This document shows, in pieces, positions 10,000 to 19,540 of a stretch of 64,000 bases of DNA. The stretch lies in assembly GCA_021324435.1 (NCBI GenBank), contig JAJPIZ010000011.1:1-64000 (forward strand), read 5' to 3'. Within the stretch, counting starts at the first letter, position 1, and every line of letters starts with the position of its first letter. Position numbers and translations under genes: made by a program. The DNA comes from Anaerolineae bacterium (GTDB lineage Bacteria > Chloroflexota > Anaerolineae > Anaerolineales > Villigracilaceae). A model generated the notes under the pieces. That model saw only the letters and a program-made list of their open reading frames with translations, did no database searches and was not told the DNA's origin.

Positions 10000-10908
10000 T
10001 TAATGGGTGGGCGCTTGTGTGAGGTCTGCTTTGAACCACTTGTTGGAAAGTGCGGACAAGCGGCCATCGCTGTGCATGGCGGTGAAGAGTTTGTCCACTT
10101 CCGCGCGCAGAGAATCAGAATTCAGCGTGGAGGCCTTATCGAACGCGGCGGCCAAATCTTCAGAATAGACCGGATTGCCGAGTTTGACGACGGGCATGCC
10201 GGCCGCGATGTTTGCATCCACAACCGTGGCAGAGGTCACATAGCCGACGAAATCGGTGCGGCCTGCGGCAATGGCCTGCGCGCATTCCTGATCGGTTTCA
10301 AGTGTTACGACCTTGACGCCTGCGGGCGCCTTGGCGTAAATGGATGATTCGGGTAACCCAAGGCCGGTCATATCGTTATTCAACCAGGATTCATACGTAG
10401 TGGCTGTGCCAGCGCACAACGCCTTGCCAGATAGCTGGTCCAGAGAGGTAATGCCTGAATCTTTGGCAACAGCAATAACCGCGGGGGTGTAATAATACGG
10501 GACGCTGAAGTTCAGAACCTTCTGGCGCTCGGTTGTGATGGTCATCGAGCCAACGCTGATGTCCCATTTATCGGCCCAGTTACCGGCAGTGATTGCGTCC
10601 CATGACGGGGTGGCGAAGCAGGTCTCGACGCCGAGGTCGTCGCCGATGGCTTTGGCGACGTCTACATCGAAGCCCTGCATTTCGGCGGTAGTCAGGGCAT
10701 CAGCAGGGCATTTAGTGTTATCGGGTCGTTTGCCTTCTGTGTTGAGGAAGGACTGAGGTTCGTAGTTCGGGTCGGTCGAGACCAAGATATAGCCGCGCGC
10801 TTTGATGGCGCTCAACAAATCCTTGCCTCCGCCGCCAGCGCCTCCACAGGCGGCGAGCAGAAGTGACGCGGCGATCGCGACGACCAGAACGATGTACAGC
10901 TTCTTCAT
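10000..10908 (-). CDS. Amino-acid ABC transporter substrate-binding lipoprotein
   Basis: MKKLYIVLVVAIAASLLLAACGG lipobox; SBP_bac_3-like; SD GGAGGAG before ATG at 10908 (track start 10923 is TTG). Confidence 0.92.
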   Translation of the reverse strand: MKKLYIVLVVAIAASLLLAACGGAGGGGKDLLSAIKARGYILVSTDPNYEPQSFLNTEGKRPDNTKCPADALTTAEMQGFDVDVAKAIGDDLGVETCFATPSWDAITAGNWADKWDISVGSMTITTERQKVLNFSVPYYYTPAVIAVAKDSGITSLDQLSGKALCAGTATTYESWLNNDMTGLGLPESSIYAKAPAGVKVVTLETDQECAQAIAAGRTDFVGYVTSATVVDANIAAGMPVVKLGNPVYSEDLAAAFDKASTLNSDSLRAEVDKLFTAMHSDGRLSALSNKWFKADLTQAPTH

Positions 10909-11132
10909 GGTGTTCTCCTCCAAATAGAAAGTTTATGTTTGGTTTTTGTTCAATCGAATGCGATGGGGTTAAGTGGGAGAAAACACCTCCTTTCGCGGGC
11001 GAAAGTTATTACATTGTAAGCATAGACCAACTTGCCGATTTGTGCAAGAGGCGAATGGATTGAATTTTCACCGATAAGGTATATGAAATGGAAGTGGTAC
11101 AATACCCGCTGTATTTTCGCATCGGAGGCCTC

Positions 11133-11543
11133 ATGAAGATCATATTTCCTTCGCCTGAATGGCTGAACGCGCTTCATGAAAAATTGAACAGCGATGCTCA
11201 TTACAATCAAATTGCGAAAAACTGGGAAGGCGATCTTCTGTTCGATATTCGACCCGCCGGGTATCTGCAACAGCCGCTGACGATGTATCTCGATCTTTGG
11301 CATGGAAAATGCCGCGGGGTGGAATATGCGCCTGACCCCGCGAAACACACCAAACCGACTTTTATCCTGCGTTCGCCTTATAATAATTTCACGGCGATTC
11401 TATTGGGCAAACTCGACCCGATGACCGCCATGATGACCAGCAAACTCAAAGTCGAGGGTAGTCTCGGTTACATGATGCGCAACGTGCCCACGGTTCTGGA
11501 CTTTGTCCGTTGCGCGCGAGAGATTACGACAGATATACTTTGA
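11133..11543 (+). CDS. SCP2 sterol-transfer-like domain protein
   Basis: MKIIFPSPEWLNALHEKLN...LLGKLDPMTAMMTSKLKVEGSLGYMMRNV; SD GGAGG. Confidence 0.7.
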   Translation: MKIIFPSPEWLNALHEKLNSDAHYNQIAKNWEGDLLFDIRPAGYLQQPLTMYLDLWHGKCRGVEYAPDPAKHTKPTFILRSPYNNFTAILLGKLDPMTAMMTSKLKVEGSLGYMMRNVPTVLDFVRCAREITTDIL

Positions 11544-11577
11544 CCCGCCTCGCGCAGTGCGACGCACCCTCATCCTT

Positions 11578-13395
11578 ATGCAACCCATACTCAAAATTGA
11601 TTTATCTACCGGCAAAACAGAACAATATAAAATTCCAGAAGAATGGGAACGGGCATTCCTGGGCGGCGCGTCGCTGGCGGCGCGGTTGTTGTATCCATAT
11701 CTCACGAAAGAACTCGATCCATTCTCGCCCGAAGCGCCCCTGCTTTTTATGAATGGGCCACTCACGGGCACCTCCGGCCCAACAGTGGGTCGCTTTGTTG
11801 TATGCGGTAAAAGCCCGGCTACTTTGCAATGGGCAGAATCAAATTGCGGCGGGTTCTGGGGACCTGAGCTTCGCTTTGCAGGATATGATGGTCTGTGGTT
11901 AACGGGGAAGGCTCAGGCGCCCGTCTATCTTTGGATTGACGATGGCCGCCTCGAGGTCCGGCCTGCGGCGGCCTTGTGGGGCAAAGATACATACGAGACT
12001 CAGGAACTTGTCAAACAGGAAATCAATCAAAAAGGAATCCACGTCGCGGTGATTGGTCCCGCGGCAGAAAATGGGATCCTGTTTGCTGGAATCTATTGCG
12101 ATCATGGACGGGCCGCGGGACGCACCGGACTCGGCGCGGTAATGGCTTCGAAGAACTTGAAGGCGATTGCCGTGCATGGATCGAATCAATTGCCGCTCGT
12201 TCACGCGGGACCGTATGCCGGGTTGCGCTCCGAATCCAATCGCGCGCTGAGGCAGGACAACGAAGCGCGCGTTTTGCACGAAGTGGGCACGGCGGGCGCC
12301 GCGGATTATTCGGAATATCTCGGCGCTTTGCCTGCCAGGTATTATCACCAGGGCGGATTTGGAAATGTGGATAAAGTGTCCGGCTCGACGATGGCCGAGA
12401 CGATTCTCGCGGGGCAGAGTGCGTGTCACGCTTGCGTGATCGCCTGTGGACGCGTTGTGCGACTCGAAGATGGAGCAAAACGCAAAGGTCCGGAATATGA
12501 AACGGTTGTTTCGTTTGGGCCGAACTTGTTGATTGATGATCTGGCCGAAGTTACGCGGCTTGGCGAGTTATGTGATCGTTATGGCATGGACACGATCAGC
12601 ACCGGCAACACGATTGGCTTGGCTTTCTATTTATTTGAAAAAGGAATCATTACAACAAAAGATACTGGTGGTCTTGAGCTCAATTGGGGAGACGCAGTGG
12701 CTGTGCGGCAATTGGTCAAGATGACGGCGCGGCGAGAGGGGATCGGTGAATGGATCGCGCAAGGCTCGCGGCGATTGGGCAAACATTTCGGCGTGGAAGA
12801 AGAAGCGGTGCAAGTCAATGGACTTGAAGTCGCGTATCATGATCCGCGCGGTGTTTCAGGCATGGCGCTTTCGTACGCTACCTCGCCGCGCGGCGCATGC
12901 CACAATCAGTCCGATTATTTCTTCGTGGATTGGGGGCACACCACGGCTGAACTTGGCATTGAGTATTTTTCGCGTCACGCCGACGCGGAGAAAGCCCCCA
13001 ATGTGGCGCGTCACCAGAACTGGCGAACGGTCTACAATTCCATGGTCATGTGTATTTTTGCGAATGTTGCGCCGCAGATGCAAGTGGACTTGATTAATGC
13101 CGCGTGCGGATACAACTGGACCATCGAGGATATGATGCGCGCCGGTGAGCGCGGCTGGACTATGAAGCGTGCGATCAATAATCGTATGGGTCTGACCGCC
13201 GCCAATGACAAACTGCCGAAGGCTCTGCTGGAACCATTGCCCACTGGCGGCACGGATGGATATGTCCCTGATATTCAAGGGATGCTCTATGCTTATTATG
13301 AAGCTCGCGGCTGGGATGAAAAGACAGGCTATCCGACCAGGGAAAAACTTGCGTCGCTTGGCCTGGAAGACGTCGCGAAGGATTTGTGGGCCTGA
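11578..13395 (+). CDS. Aldehyde ferredoxin oxidoreductase family (tungsten/molybdenum pterin) protein
   Basis: MQPILKIDLSTGKTEQYKIPEEWERAFLGGASLAARLLYPYL...; CHACVIACGR; ATG at 11578. Confidence 0.9.
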   Translation: MQPILKIDLSTGKTEQYKIPEEWERAFLGGASLAARLLYPYLTKELDPFSPEAPLLFMNGPLTGTSGPTVGRFVVCGKSPATLQWAESNCGGFWGPELRFAGYDGLWLTGKAQAPVYLWIDDGRLEVRPAAALWGKDTYETQELVKQEINQKGIHVAVIGPAAENGILFAGIYCDHGRAAGRTGLGAVMASKNLKAIAVHGSNQLPLVHAGPYAGLRSESNRALRQDNEARVLHEVGTAGAADYSEYLGALPARYYHQGGFGNVDKVSGSTMAETILAGQSACHACVIACGRVVRLEDGAKRKGPEYETVVSFGPNLLIDDLAEVTRLGELCDRYGMDTISTGNTIGLAFYLFEKGIITTKDTGGLELNWGDAVAVRQLVKMTARREGIGEWIAQGSRRLGKHFGVEEEAVQVNGLEVAYHDPRGVSGMALSYATSPRGACHNQSDYFFVDWGHTTAELGIEYFSRHADAEKAPNVARHQNWRTVYNSMVMCIFANVAPQMQVDLINAACGYNWTIEDMMRAGERGWTMKRAINNRMGLTAANDKLPKALLEPLPTGGTDGYVPDIQGMLYAYYEARGWDEKTGYPTREKLASLGLEDVAKDLWA

Positions 13396-13496
13396 CCGTT
13401 GACCATGCACCATGGACGATGAATGCAAAAATGGTCTATGGTCAATCTCGTCAATAGTCTGATTTTTTAAATGCAAAACGATGATCTAGAGGAAAT

Positions 13497-15119
13497 ATGA
13501 AACTCGTTTCTGTTGCAGAAATGAAAGCCATCGAAAAAGAAGCTGATGCGAACGGCTTGTCTTATGCTCAAATGATGGAAAACGCCGGACAGGGACTCGC
13601 CGAAGTCATTCAGGAATTGCCGATCGAAGATTCCGATCGCGAGGTCTTCGCGCTGGTCGGGCCTGGAAATAACGGTGGGGACGCGCTGGTTGCTCTTTCG
13701 CATCTGGCCGCGGATGGGTGGCAGGCGCGCGCATATTTGATCAAACGGACAAAAGATGAACTAGCCAAACGATTGGAGGGAGCAGGGGGCGAACTCCTCT
13801 TTGCAGACGAAGATAAGAACTTTCAAGACCTGAACGCGTTTATTCAAACAGCGGCCATTGTTTTGGATGGCGTCCTTGGAACTGGAGTCAAACTGCCGTT
13901 AAAAAGTGATGTTGCGAACGTATTGGCTGAGGCGCAGGCGATTCTGGATGAAATGGATGAAGCGCCATTTGTCGTCGCAGTGGATTGTCCGTCGGGCATA
14001 GATTGCGATACAGGCGAAGCCGCGGCTGAATCCCTTCCCGCCGACTTGACGGTGACGATGGCCGCGGTCAAGCAAGGGTTGCTCAAACTGCCGGCCTACG
14101 AGTTGATCGGAAATCTTCAAGTTGTGGATATTGGCCTGCCCGAAGATTTGCCTTCGTTGAACTCAGTGACAACGGAAGTTGCAGAAGAAGATATGATCGC
14201 CGCGCTTTTGCCGGAACGTCCGCTGGATTCGCACAAGGGCACGTTCGGCGCCTCGTTGATCGTGGCGGGGTCGGTCAATTACACGGGAGCCGCGTTGCTC
14301 GCGGGGCGGGCCGCGTATCGAGTCGGCGCGGGCCTGGTCACGATGGCGGTCCCCTCCGAACTTCATACCGCGCTGGCGGGACAATTCCCCGAAGCGACCT
14401 GGGTGCTGTTGCCTCATGAATTAGGCGTCATTTCTGAAGATGCCGCGGAAGTATTGGCAAAAAATCTGGAACGCGCTACGGCTATATTGGTCGGTCCGGG
14501 TTTTGGAACGGAAGAAACAACGAAGGACTTTCTTCAAAACTTCTTTTCAGGAAAAACCCTGTCAAAGAAGAGCACAGCGCGTGTGGGTTTCATTCAAAAT
14601 GAAAGTGAAGAGAAAAAAGAAGCCAATGGCGAAATTCCGCCCGTGGTCCTGGATGCAGATGGATTGAAACTGATGGCGAAGATTCCAAATTGGCACAAAT
14701 TACTTCCCGCGCCCGCGGTGCTGACTCCGCATCCCGGCGAAATGTCCGCGTTGACCGGTTTGTCAAAAGAAGAAATCCAAAATGATCGCCAAAAGGTTGC
14801 CAGTCAGTTCGCGAAAGAGTGGGGACACGTTGTGGTGCTCAAAGGCGCGTTCACTGTGATTGCGTCGCCCGATGGCCGCGTGACTGTAATTCCTGTGGCC
14901 TCGCCCGCGTTGGCGCGCGCCGGAACCGGCGACGTTCTCGCGGGACTGATAGTCGGCTTGCGCGCCCAGGGCTTGGAGGCGTTTGACGCGGCGGTCGCGG
15001 GCGCGTGGATTCACGCGCAGGCCGGTCTCTACGCGGCGGATGATTTGGGAACAACCGCCTCGGTGTTGGCGGGCGATGTGTTGAATTCGGTTTCAGATGT
15101 GTTGAGTGATTTGGAATAG
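13497..15119 (+). CDS. nnr: Bifunctional NAD(P)H-hydrate epimerase / dehydratase
   Basis: N-term epimerase (VGPGNNGGDALVALSHL) and C-term carbohydrate-kinase-like domain (VLTPHPGEMSALTG; AGTGDVLAGLI). Confidence 0.93.
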   Translation: MKLVSVAEMKAIEKEADANGLSYAQMMENAGQGLAEVIQELPIEDSDREVFALVGPGNNGGDALVALSHLAADGWQARAYLIKRTKDELAKRLEGAGGELLFADEDKNFQDLNAFIQTAAIVLDGVLGTGVKLPLKSDVANVLAEAQAILDEMDEAPFVVAVDCPSGIDCDTGEAAAESLPADLTVTMAAVKQGLLKLPAYELIGNLQVVDIGLPEDLPSLNSVTTEVAEEDMIAALLPERPLDSHKGTFGASLIVAGSVNYTGAALLAGRAAYRVGAGLVTMAVPSELHTALAGQFPEATWVLLPHELGVISEDAAEVLAKNLERATAILVGPGFGTEETTKDFLQNFFSGKTLSKKSTARVGFIQNESEEKKEANGEIPPVVLDADGLKLMAKIPNWHKLLPAPAVLTPHPGEMSALTGLSKEEIQNDRQKVASQFAKEWGHVVVLKGAFTVIASPDGRVTVIPVASPALARAGTGDVLAGLIVGLRAQGLEAFDAAVAGAWIHAQAGLYAADDLGTTASVLAGDVLNSVSDVLSDLE

Positions 15120-15135
15120 ATCGGGTGATTAAGTA

Positions 15136-15170
15136 AAAGCAGGGACACAGCGTCGCCGTGTCCCTGCTTT
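15136..15170. terminator. Bidirectional terminator between convergent genes
   Basis: AAAGCAGGGACAC...GTGTCCCTGCTTT. Confidence 0.75.
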
Positions 15171-15183
15171 GTTTGCATCTTAT

Positions 15184-16227
15184 CTAGCTCTTCAAAAACT
15201 CCTCCAACGCTTCCTTGCTGATGCGATAGGACTTGCCAACCTTCTTGGCTTTCAGGCTACCGTCCTGAATAGCGGACATTACATCATCTTCAGTGACCTT
15301 CATCGCGGCCGCGGCTTCGGAAGGGGTCATTACATCTGGAAGCGCGGCTTTGGCTCCACCGCCGCCTTGCGCCGTATTTTGCATTCCGCCCTGCAAGGCC
15401 TGTCCCATCAAATTGCCGATGCCCATTCCAGCGCCGATACCAGCCGTGAGACCCGCGCCGCCGCTGGGGTTGCTCGCCGCGTCGCGCATCGCATCTGCGG
15501 CCTGCAGTTGAGTGTAGGTCGCCATATCGAGCATGCCCATGTCGCGCAATTCCTGAGCGGACTTGTCGGATGGCTTCAAGTTGCCGACATAGAAAGTCTT
15601 GAGTGTGAGACCGAGAGCCGCGAAGTCGTCTTGCGCCTTTGCGCGCACACCCGCTCCGATTTCCTCGGTCAGGCCGATGATCTCAGGCACGGAATGCTTC
15701 GCGCCCGTTTCACCCAGCACATCTTGTAACTTCGAGAGCAACATGGTGCGGAGACGATCTTCGATATCAGAGGTGCGATACGCGCCCTGTGTGCCGACGA
15801 TCTGGGTCACGAATTGTTGCGGGTCTTTGACTTGGAACGAATACGTCCCGAAGCCCTGCAAGAGCGCCACGCCGAGTCCCATGCCGGGGTTGCGCACGAT
15901 GATCGGTTGCGGCGTGCCCCATTTCTTATTGGCGAATTCCTTCATCGAAACAAAGTAGACTTCGGCGGGAAAGGGTGTGCGATCGTTGAAGGCCTTGCCG
16001 ATGAAATCAATCAGCATCGGGATATTGGCGGTTGCAATCGTATGCCGCCCGGCTTTGAAGACATCCAGCGCGTTTCCGTCGCGGAAGAAGACCGCGGCCT
16101 GCGCCTCGCGCACGATCACCTGCGAGCCGATGCGGTAATCTCCGATGGAACTATCGTCGGGGAAGCGATGGACGATCTCGTCCGTCATTTCATTTGGATA
16201 CTCAATGACATCAAAAATCCTGGCCAT
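15184..16227 (-). CDS. SPFH/band-7-like protein with C-terminal excisionase-type HTH
   Basis: MARIFDVIEYPNEMTDEIVHRFP...; Gly-rich linker; DVMTPSEAAAAMKVTEDDVMSAIQDGSLKAKKVGKSYRISKEALEEFLKS. Confidence 0.8.
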   Translation of the reverse strand: MARIFDVIEYPNEMTDEIVHRFPDDSSIGDYRIGSQVIVREAQAAVFFRDGNALDVFKAGRHTIATANIPMLIDFIGKAFNDRTPFPAEVYFVSMKEFANKKWGTPQPIIVRNPGMGLGVALLQGFGTYSFQVKDPQQFVTQIVGTQGAYRTSDIEDRLRTMLLSKLQDVLGETGAKHSVPEIIGLTEEIGAGVRAKAQDDFAALGLTLKTFYVGNLKPSDKSAQELRDMGMLDMATYTQLQAADAMRDAASNPSGGAGLTAGIGAGMGIGNLMGQALQGGMQNTAQGGGGAKAALPDVMTPSEAAAAMKVTEDDVMSAIQDGSLKAKKVGKSYRISKEALEEFLKS

Positions 16228-16325
16228 GTTAACTCCTCTTTTCTGGTTCTAACGGTTTGATTATAGCCGATGGGCTGTACGGGTCAAGAACCGTTTGTCT
16301 TATTTTTATACGCACAGACCATCCT

Positions 16326-16418
16326 GTCGTTGCGAGGAGCCCTGAGCTTGTCGAAAGGCGACGAAGCAATCTCCTCGATGGGAAAATTGCCACGCGACTC
16401 TGGCGCTCGCAATGACGT
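16326..16418. repeat. Intergenic interspersed repeat with imperfect inverted ends
   Basis: GTCGTTGCGAGGAGCCC...GGCGACGAAGCAATCTCCTC...AAAATTGCCACGCGACTCTGGCGCTCGCAATGACG. Confidence 0.75.
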
Positions 16419-17212
16419 TAATCCTTCATCATCTTCCCCGTTCCTTTATCACGGAGCATTAAAATTTCGGCCATGATGCTGACTGCAATTTCCTCCGGCG
16501 TCTCGGCTTGCAATTCGAGACCCATCGGCGAATGCACGCGCGCGATCTTTTCTTCCGGGACCCCCTTTTCTTTCAATGCTTTGACGGTCGTTGCCCATCT
16601 GCGTTTCGATCCGATGACGCCGATGTAGGCCGCGTTTGTCTCGAGCAGATTTGGCAAACCCGCCGCGTCCACCCCGGACCCGCGGCTGGTCACTACCAAA
16701 TAAGTCTGGGGCGTCACTTTGAGTTGGTCCGTTAACTTCTCCATCGGGACAGGATAATACTCGTCAGCGTTGGGAACGGATTCGGGGCTGCAGAACTCCG
16801 GCCTGTCGTCCGAGACTGCGACGCGGAAACCGAGCCACTTCGCGAGGTGAACAACGGCCTTGCCTACGTGTCCCGCGCCGATCACAACGATCATTGGGGC
16901 TGGAAGAATCGGTTCCACAAAGACCTCCACTTGGCCGCCGCACACGCCGGGGTCGCCGCGTGAGGGGTCGGACATGTTGTAATGAAGCAGTCGCGGCTTG
17001 CCGTCGCTGATCGCCATCCAGGCCTCGTCGAGTACGCGGTGTTCAAGATCGCCGCCACCGACCGTGCCGATGAATTTTCCATCGGGATAAACCAGCATTT
17101 TACTGCCCACATGCCGCGGCGTGGACCCTTCGCTTTTCACCACCGTGCAAAGCGCGGCGGGTGTACGATCTCGTTCGAGTTCAGCAAGAGCCTGATAAAT
17201 ATCTTGTGTCAT
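16418..17212 (-). CDS. xdhC: XdhC-family molybdenum cofactor insertion protein
   Basis: AALCTVVKSEGSTPRHVGSKMLV; VVIGAGHVGKAVVHLAKWLGFRVAVSDDR. Confidence 0.88.
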   Translation of the reverse strand: MTQDIYQALAELERDRTPAALCTVVKSEGSTPRHVGSKMLVYPDGKFIGTVGGGDLEHRVLDEAWMAISDGKPRLLHYNMSDPSRGDPGVCGGQVEVFVEPILPAPMIVVIGAGHVGKAVVHLAKWLGFRVAVSDDRPEFCSPESVPNADEYYPVPMEKLTDQLKVTPQTYLVVTSRGSGVDAAGLPNLLETNAAYIGVIGSKRRWATTVKALKEKGVPEEKIARVHSPMGLELQAETPEEIAVSIMAEILMLRDKGTGKMMKD

Positions 17213-17481
17213 TTTGGTTTTTCAGCGTTAATGAGGATACTGTCGGTAATCGGGAGGAATGCTCGCCAGCCTCCATCGTCAATTGAACCAATGACTCGAA
17301 TTGCGCCGCCCGCGTTCGAATCCCATAGCACAAGGACTTCCAATTGATATTCCTTTCCGCTTGCGCCTTTCCTTATGCAGTAAAAATTTTGATCAATGCT
17401 TTGTGCAAGGTCTCCATAAGGTTTTGCTTGGTACGTTTCAAGTTCCTCGGAGAGGACTTGCTTTGCTTCTCTTACATTCAT
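17209..17481 (-). CDS. Hypothetical protein (90 aa)
   Basis: start MNVREAKQVLSEELETYQAKPYGDLAQ; the longer track start lies in the repeat at 17518-17656; TACAAT lies 9 nt before this ATG. Confidence 0.6.
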   Translation of the reverse strand: MNVREAKQVLSEELETYQAKPYGDLAQSIDQNFYCIRKGASGKEYQLEVLVLWDSNAGGAIRVIGSIDDGGWRAFLPITDSILINAEKPK

Positions 17482-17517
17482 GGTCGGAGTATTGTAAATT
17501 TTATCCGATTTTGCCAT

Positions 17518-17656
17518 GTCGTTGCGAGCCGCCTGTTTTGGCGGAGGCGCAATCCCAGCACCTGCGGTTCTGGGCAGGTGTATTGCGCAAGAGCGACGAA
17601 GCAACCTTCTCGCATATGCGGAGATTGCCACGCGCCTTCAGCGCTCACGATGACAT
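17518..17656. repeat. Intergenic interspersed repeat (longer copy)
   Basis: TGTCGTTGCGAGC...GAGCGACGAAGCAACCTTCTCGC...GAGATTGCCACGCGCC...GCGCTCACGATGACAT. Confidence 0.75.
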
Positions 17657-17659
17657 AGA

Positions 17660-18685
17660 TCACGGCCCCCACTGTGGCTGCCAGTCCGGTTCGGGGTTGG
17701 TCGTCAATTGACGGGTCGTGTGCCCGTTGAATTGCATGATGAACAAATCGGCTTGGTTATTGTTGCGAAGCGAATTGTAGACGATCCACTGGCCGTCAGG
17801 CGAGTAGGCCGCCGCGGCGTTGTTCCCGCCAAAAGTCAGTTGTGAGGCGTTGCCCGTGTCCACATCGAGACGATAAATCTCGCGCGCCGCGACGGGCCCC
17901 GCAAAGATCAAAAGGTTTTTTCCATCCGGCGACCAACTGAGGCTTCCGCCGATGCCTTCGATTCCGTGAGAGATTTGGCGCGGCGAAGACGGATTGTTTA
18001 CGTCCAGCAGGAAAATTTCATATGCAAACAGCAGGTTGACCGACATGGCAAAGGCGATGGTCTTTCCATCCGGCGACCAGGCCGCGCCGACGATGCTCTT
18101 GTCGCTCGTGTAAATGGGATGCGGATTCTCGCCGCGGCTTCCCATCACCCACAGCGCGGACTTTCCATCTGAGGCTTTGTTGACGAAAAGGATTTGTTTT
18201 CCGTCCTGCGAAAAATCAGGCGAGAAGGAGTTGCCGAGATGGCTGGTCAGTTGTGTAAAGGTTGAAGTCGCGATATCGAGCAAATACAAATCGAAATTGT
18301 CGTATTTGTTTGAAGCGAAGACAATGGATTTGCTGTCCGGTGAGATGGCGGGGTAATAGTTATTGTTTACAGTGTTCGTCAACTGTTGCAGATTGCTTCC
18401 ATCGGCGTTGATCATGCAGATTTGGTTGTAATCGCCGCGCGTGCAGGTAAACACGATGTGCCCTCCGTGAATGTCGGTGGGAAGCGGCAGGGGCGTGGGC
18501 GAGGGTGTGACAGTTGGAACTTTGACCCCAATCGGTTGCAGAATTTGTTCGGTGAAGAACGAGGGAGGCACGAACGAGAACAGCGCAATGATAGCCGCGA
18601 TGACGACCAGGCTGATGGGCAGGACGGGCGCGCGCCGCGGCTTTCTAAAAAGAGTGGGTCGCCGTTTGCCTGAATTGTATTTCAT
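17660..18685 (-). CDS. TolB-like WD40/PD40 beta-propeller protein with N-terminal TM anchor
   Basis: repeated (A/S)WSPDGKxI motifs; ISLVVIAAIIALFSFVP anchor. Confidence 0.85.
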   Translation of the reverse strand: MKYNSGKRRPTLFRKPRRAPVLPISLVVIAAIIALFSFVPPSFFTEQILQPIGVKVPTVTPSPTPLPLPTDIHGGHIVFTCTRGDYNQICMINADGSNLQQLTNTVNNNYYPAISPDSKSIVFASNKYDNFDLYLLDIATSTFTQLTSHLGNSFSPDFSQDGKQILFVNKASDGKSALWVMGSRGENPHPIYTSDKSIVGAAWSPDGKTIAFAMSVNLLFAYEIFLLDVNNPSSPRQISHGIEGIGGSLSWSPDGKNLLIFAGPVAAREIYRLDVDTGNASQLTFGGNNAAAAYSPDGQWIVYNSLRNNNQADLFIMQFNGHTTRQLTTNPEPDWQPQWGP

Positions 18686-18741
18686 TGATTCTGTTCAGCG
18701 AGGATAAGTCGTGCCCATCTTTTAGCCGCGGTCGGTGAGTT

Positions 18742-19080
18742 CTAGGAGAATTCTCTGGCCTGAACCCGAACGCGGATGGCTTCGACCAGCGCGCGGATAT
18801 ATTCCATGCCTTTTTTGGTCGGATTCTTTTCGTAATGTTTCCAGCGGCGGGATTCAAAGAACAGGCAGGTGCGCAGATCGGTAAGCGACTGATTAAGCGC
18901 CTGCCGGCCGCGATATAACTTGACTCCCTGATCGGCCACTTCGCGGCATTTCTTGAAGGAACCCCAGTGTTTGTAACCGTTAAAAGTCAGCGCGAATGGC
19001 TCGATCTTCTTCCACGTCGCGCGGGCGGAGGGAACATCTTTTTCGATCAGTTGGGTGTTGGGTATGGTTTCCATTTTCAT
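18742..19080 (-). CDS. Uncharacterised 112-aa protein, 4-nt overlap with upstream DUF86 gene
   Basis: ORF; overlap 19077-19080. Confidence 0.55.
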   Translation of the reverse strand: MKMETIPNTQLIEKDVPSARATWKKIEPFALTFNGYKHWGSFKKCREVADQGVKLYRGRQALNQSLTDLRTCLFFESRRWKHYEKNPTKKGMEYIRALVEAIRVRVQAREFS

Positions 19081-19406
19081 ACAAGTTTCTTGATGAGTTG
19101 TTTGAGAAGCGGAAGATCATCCTGAATGGCATTCCAGAGCAGGGCGGTGTTGACCTCGAAATCTTCACGGACGATTTTCCTGCGGGCGATAATCGTCTTC
19201 GCCCAGGGCAGTTTGGGGTGCAGGCTCTGGAATTCAGTTGAAATGCTCCGCGCGGCTTCGTCCACGACTTCGATCTGGCGGACGACGGCATCCTGTACCA
19301 TGGGACGAGAAAGAAATTCACTTTCCGACATGCCGCGTGTGTAATGCTCGATCTGGTTGATGGCGATCAGGATATGGCGCAGATAGGCGTTGTCATCCTG
19401 TTTCAT
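19077..19406 (-). CDS. HepT-like (DUF86/HEPN) protein
   Basis: LRHILIAINQIEHYTRGMSESEF...VVRQIEVVDEAARSIS...PWAKTIIARRKIVREDFEVNTALLW. Confidence 0.75.
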   Translation of the reverse strand: MKQDDNAYLRHILIAINQIEHYTRGMSESEFLSRPMVQDAVVRQIEVVDEAARSISTEFQSLHPKLPWAKTIIARRKIVREDFEVNTALLWNAIQDDLPLLKQLIKKLV

Positions 19407-19540
19407 GGAGGATGACCTTGCTCATTTTCGCCGCGTGGCTCTTCCTGGCAGTTTCATGCATGTCTACATTGTACCCTACTGCGGACGGGATGATTCCTAG
19501 CGGGGATTAAGAGACCCTGAAAAAGGATTCAAAGATTCAT

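Noticed and set aside
17482-17631. N-terminal extension of the 17209-17631 ORF
   Set aside because: Encoded largely by the interspersed repeat; the internal ATG at 17481 has a promoter-like box just upstream.
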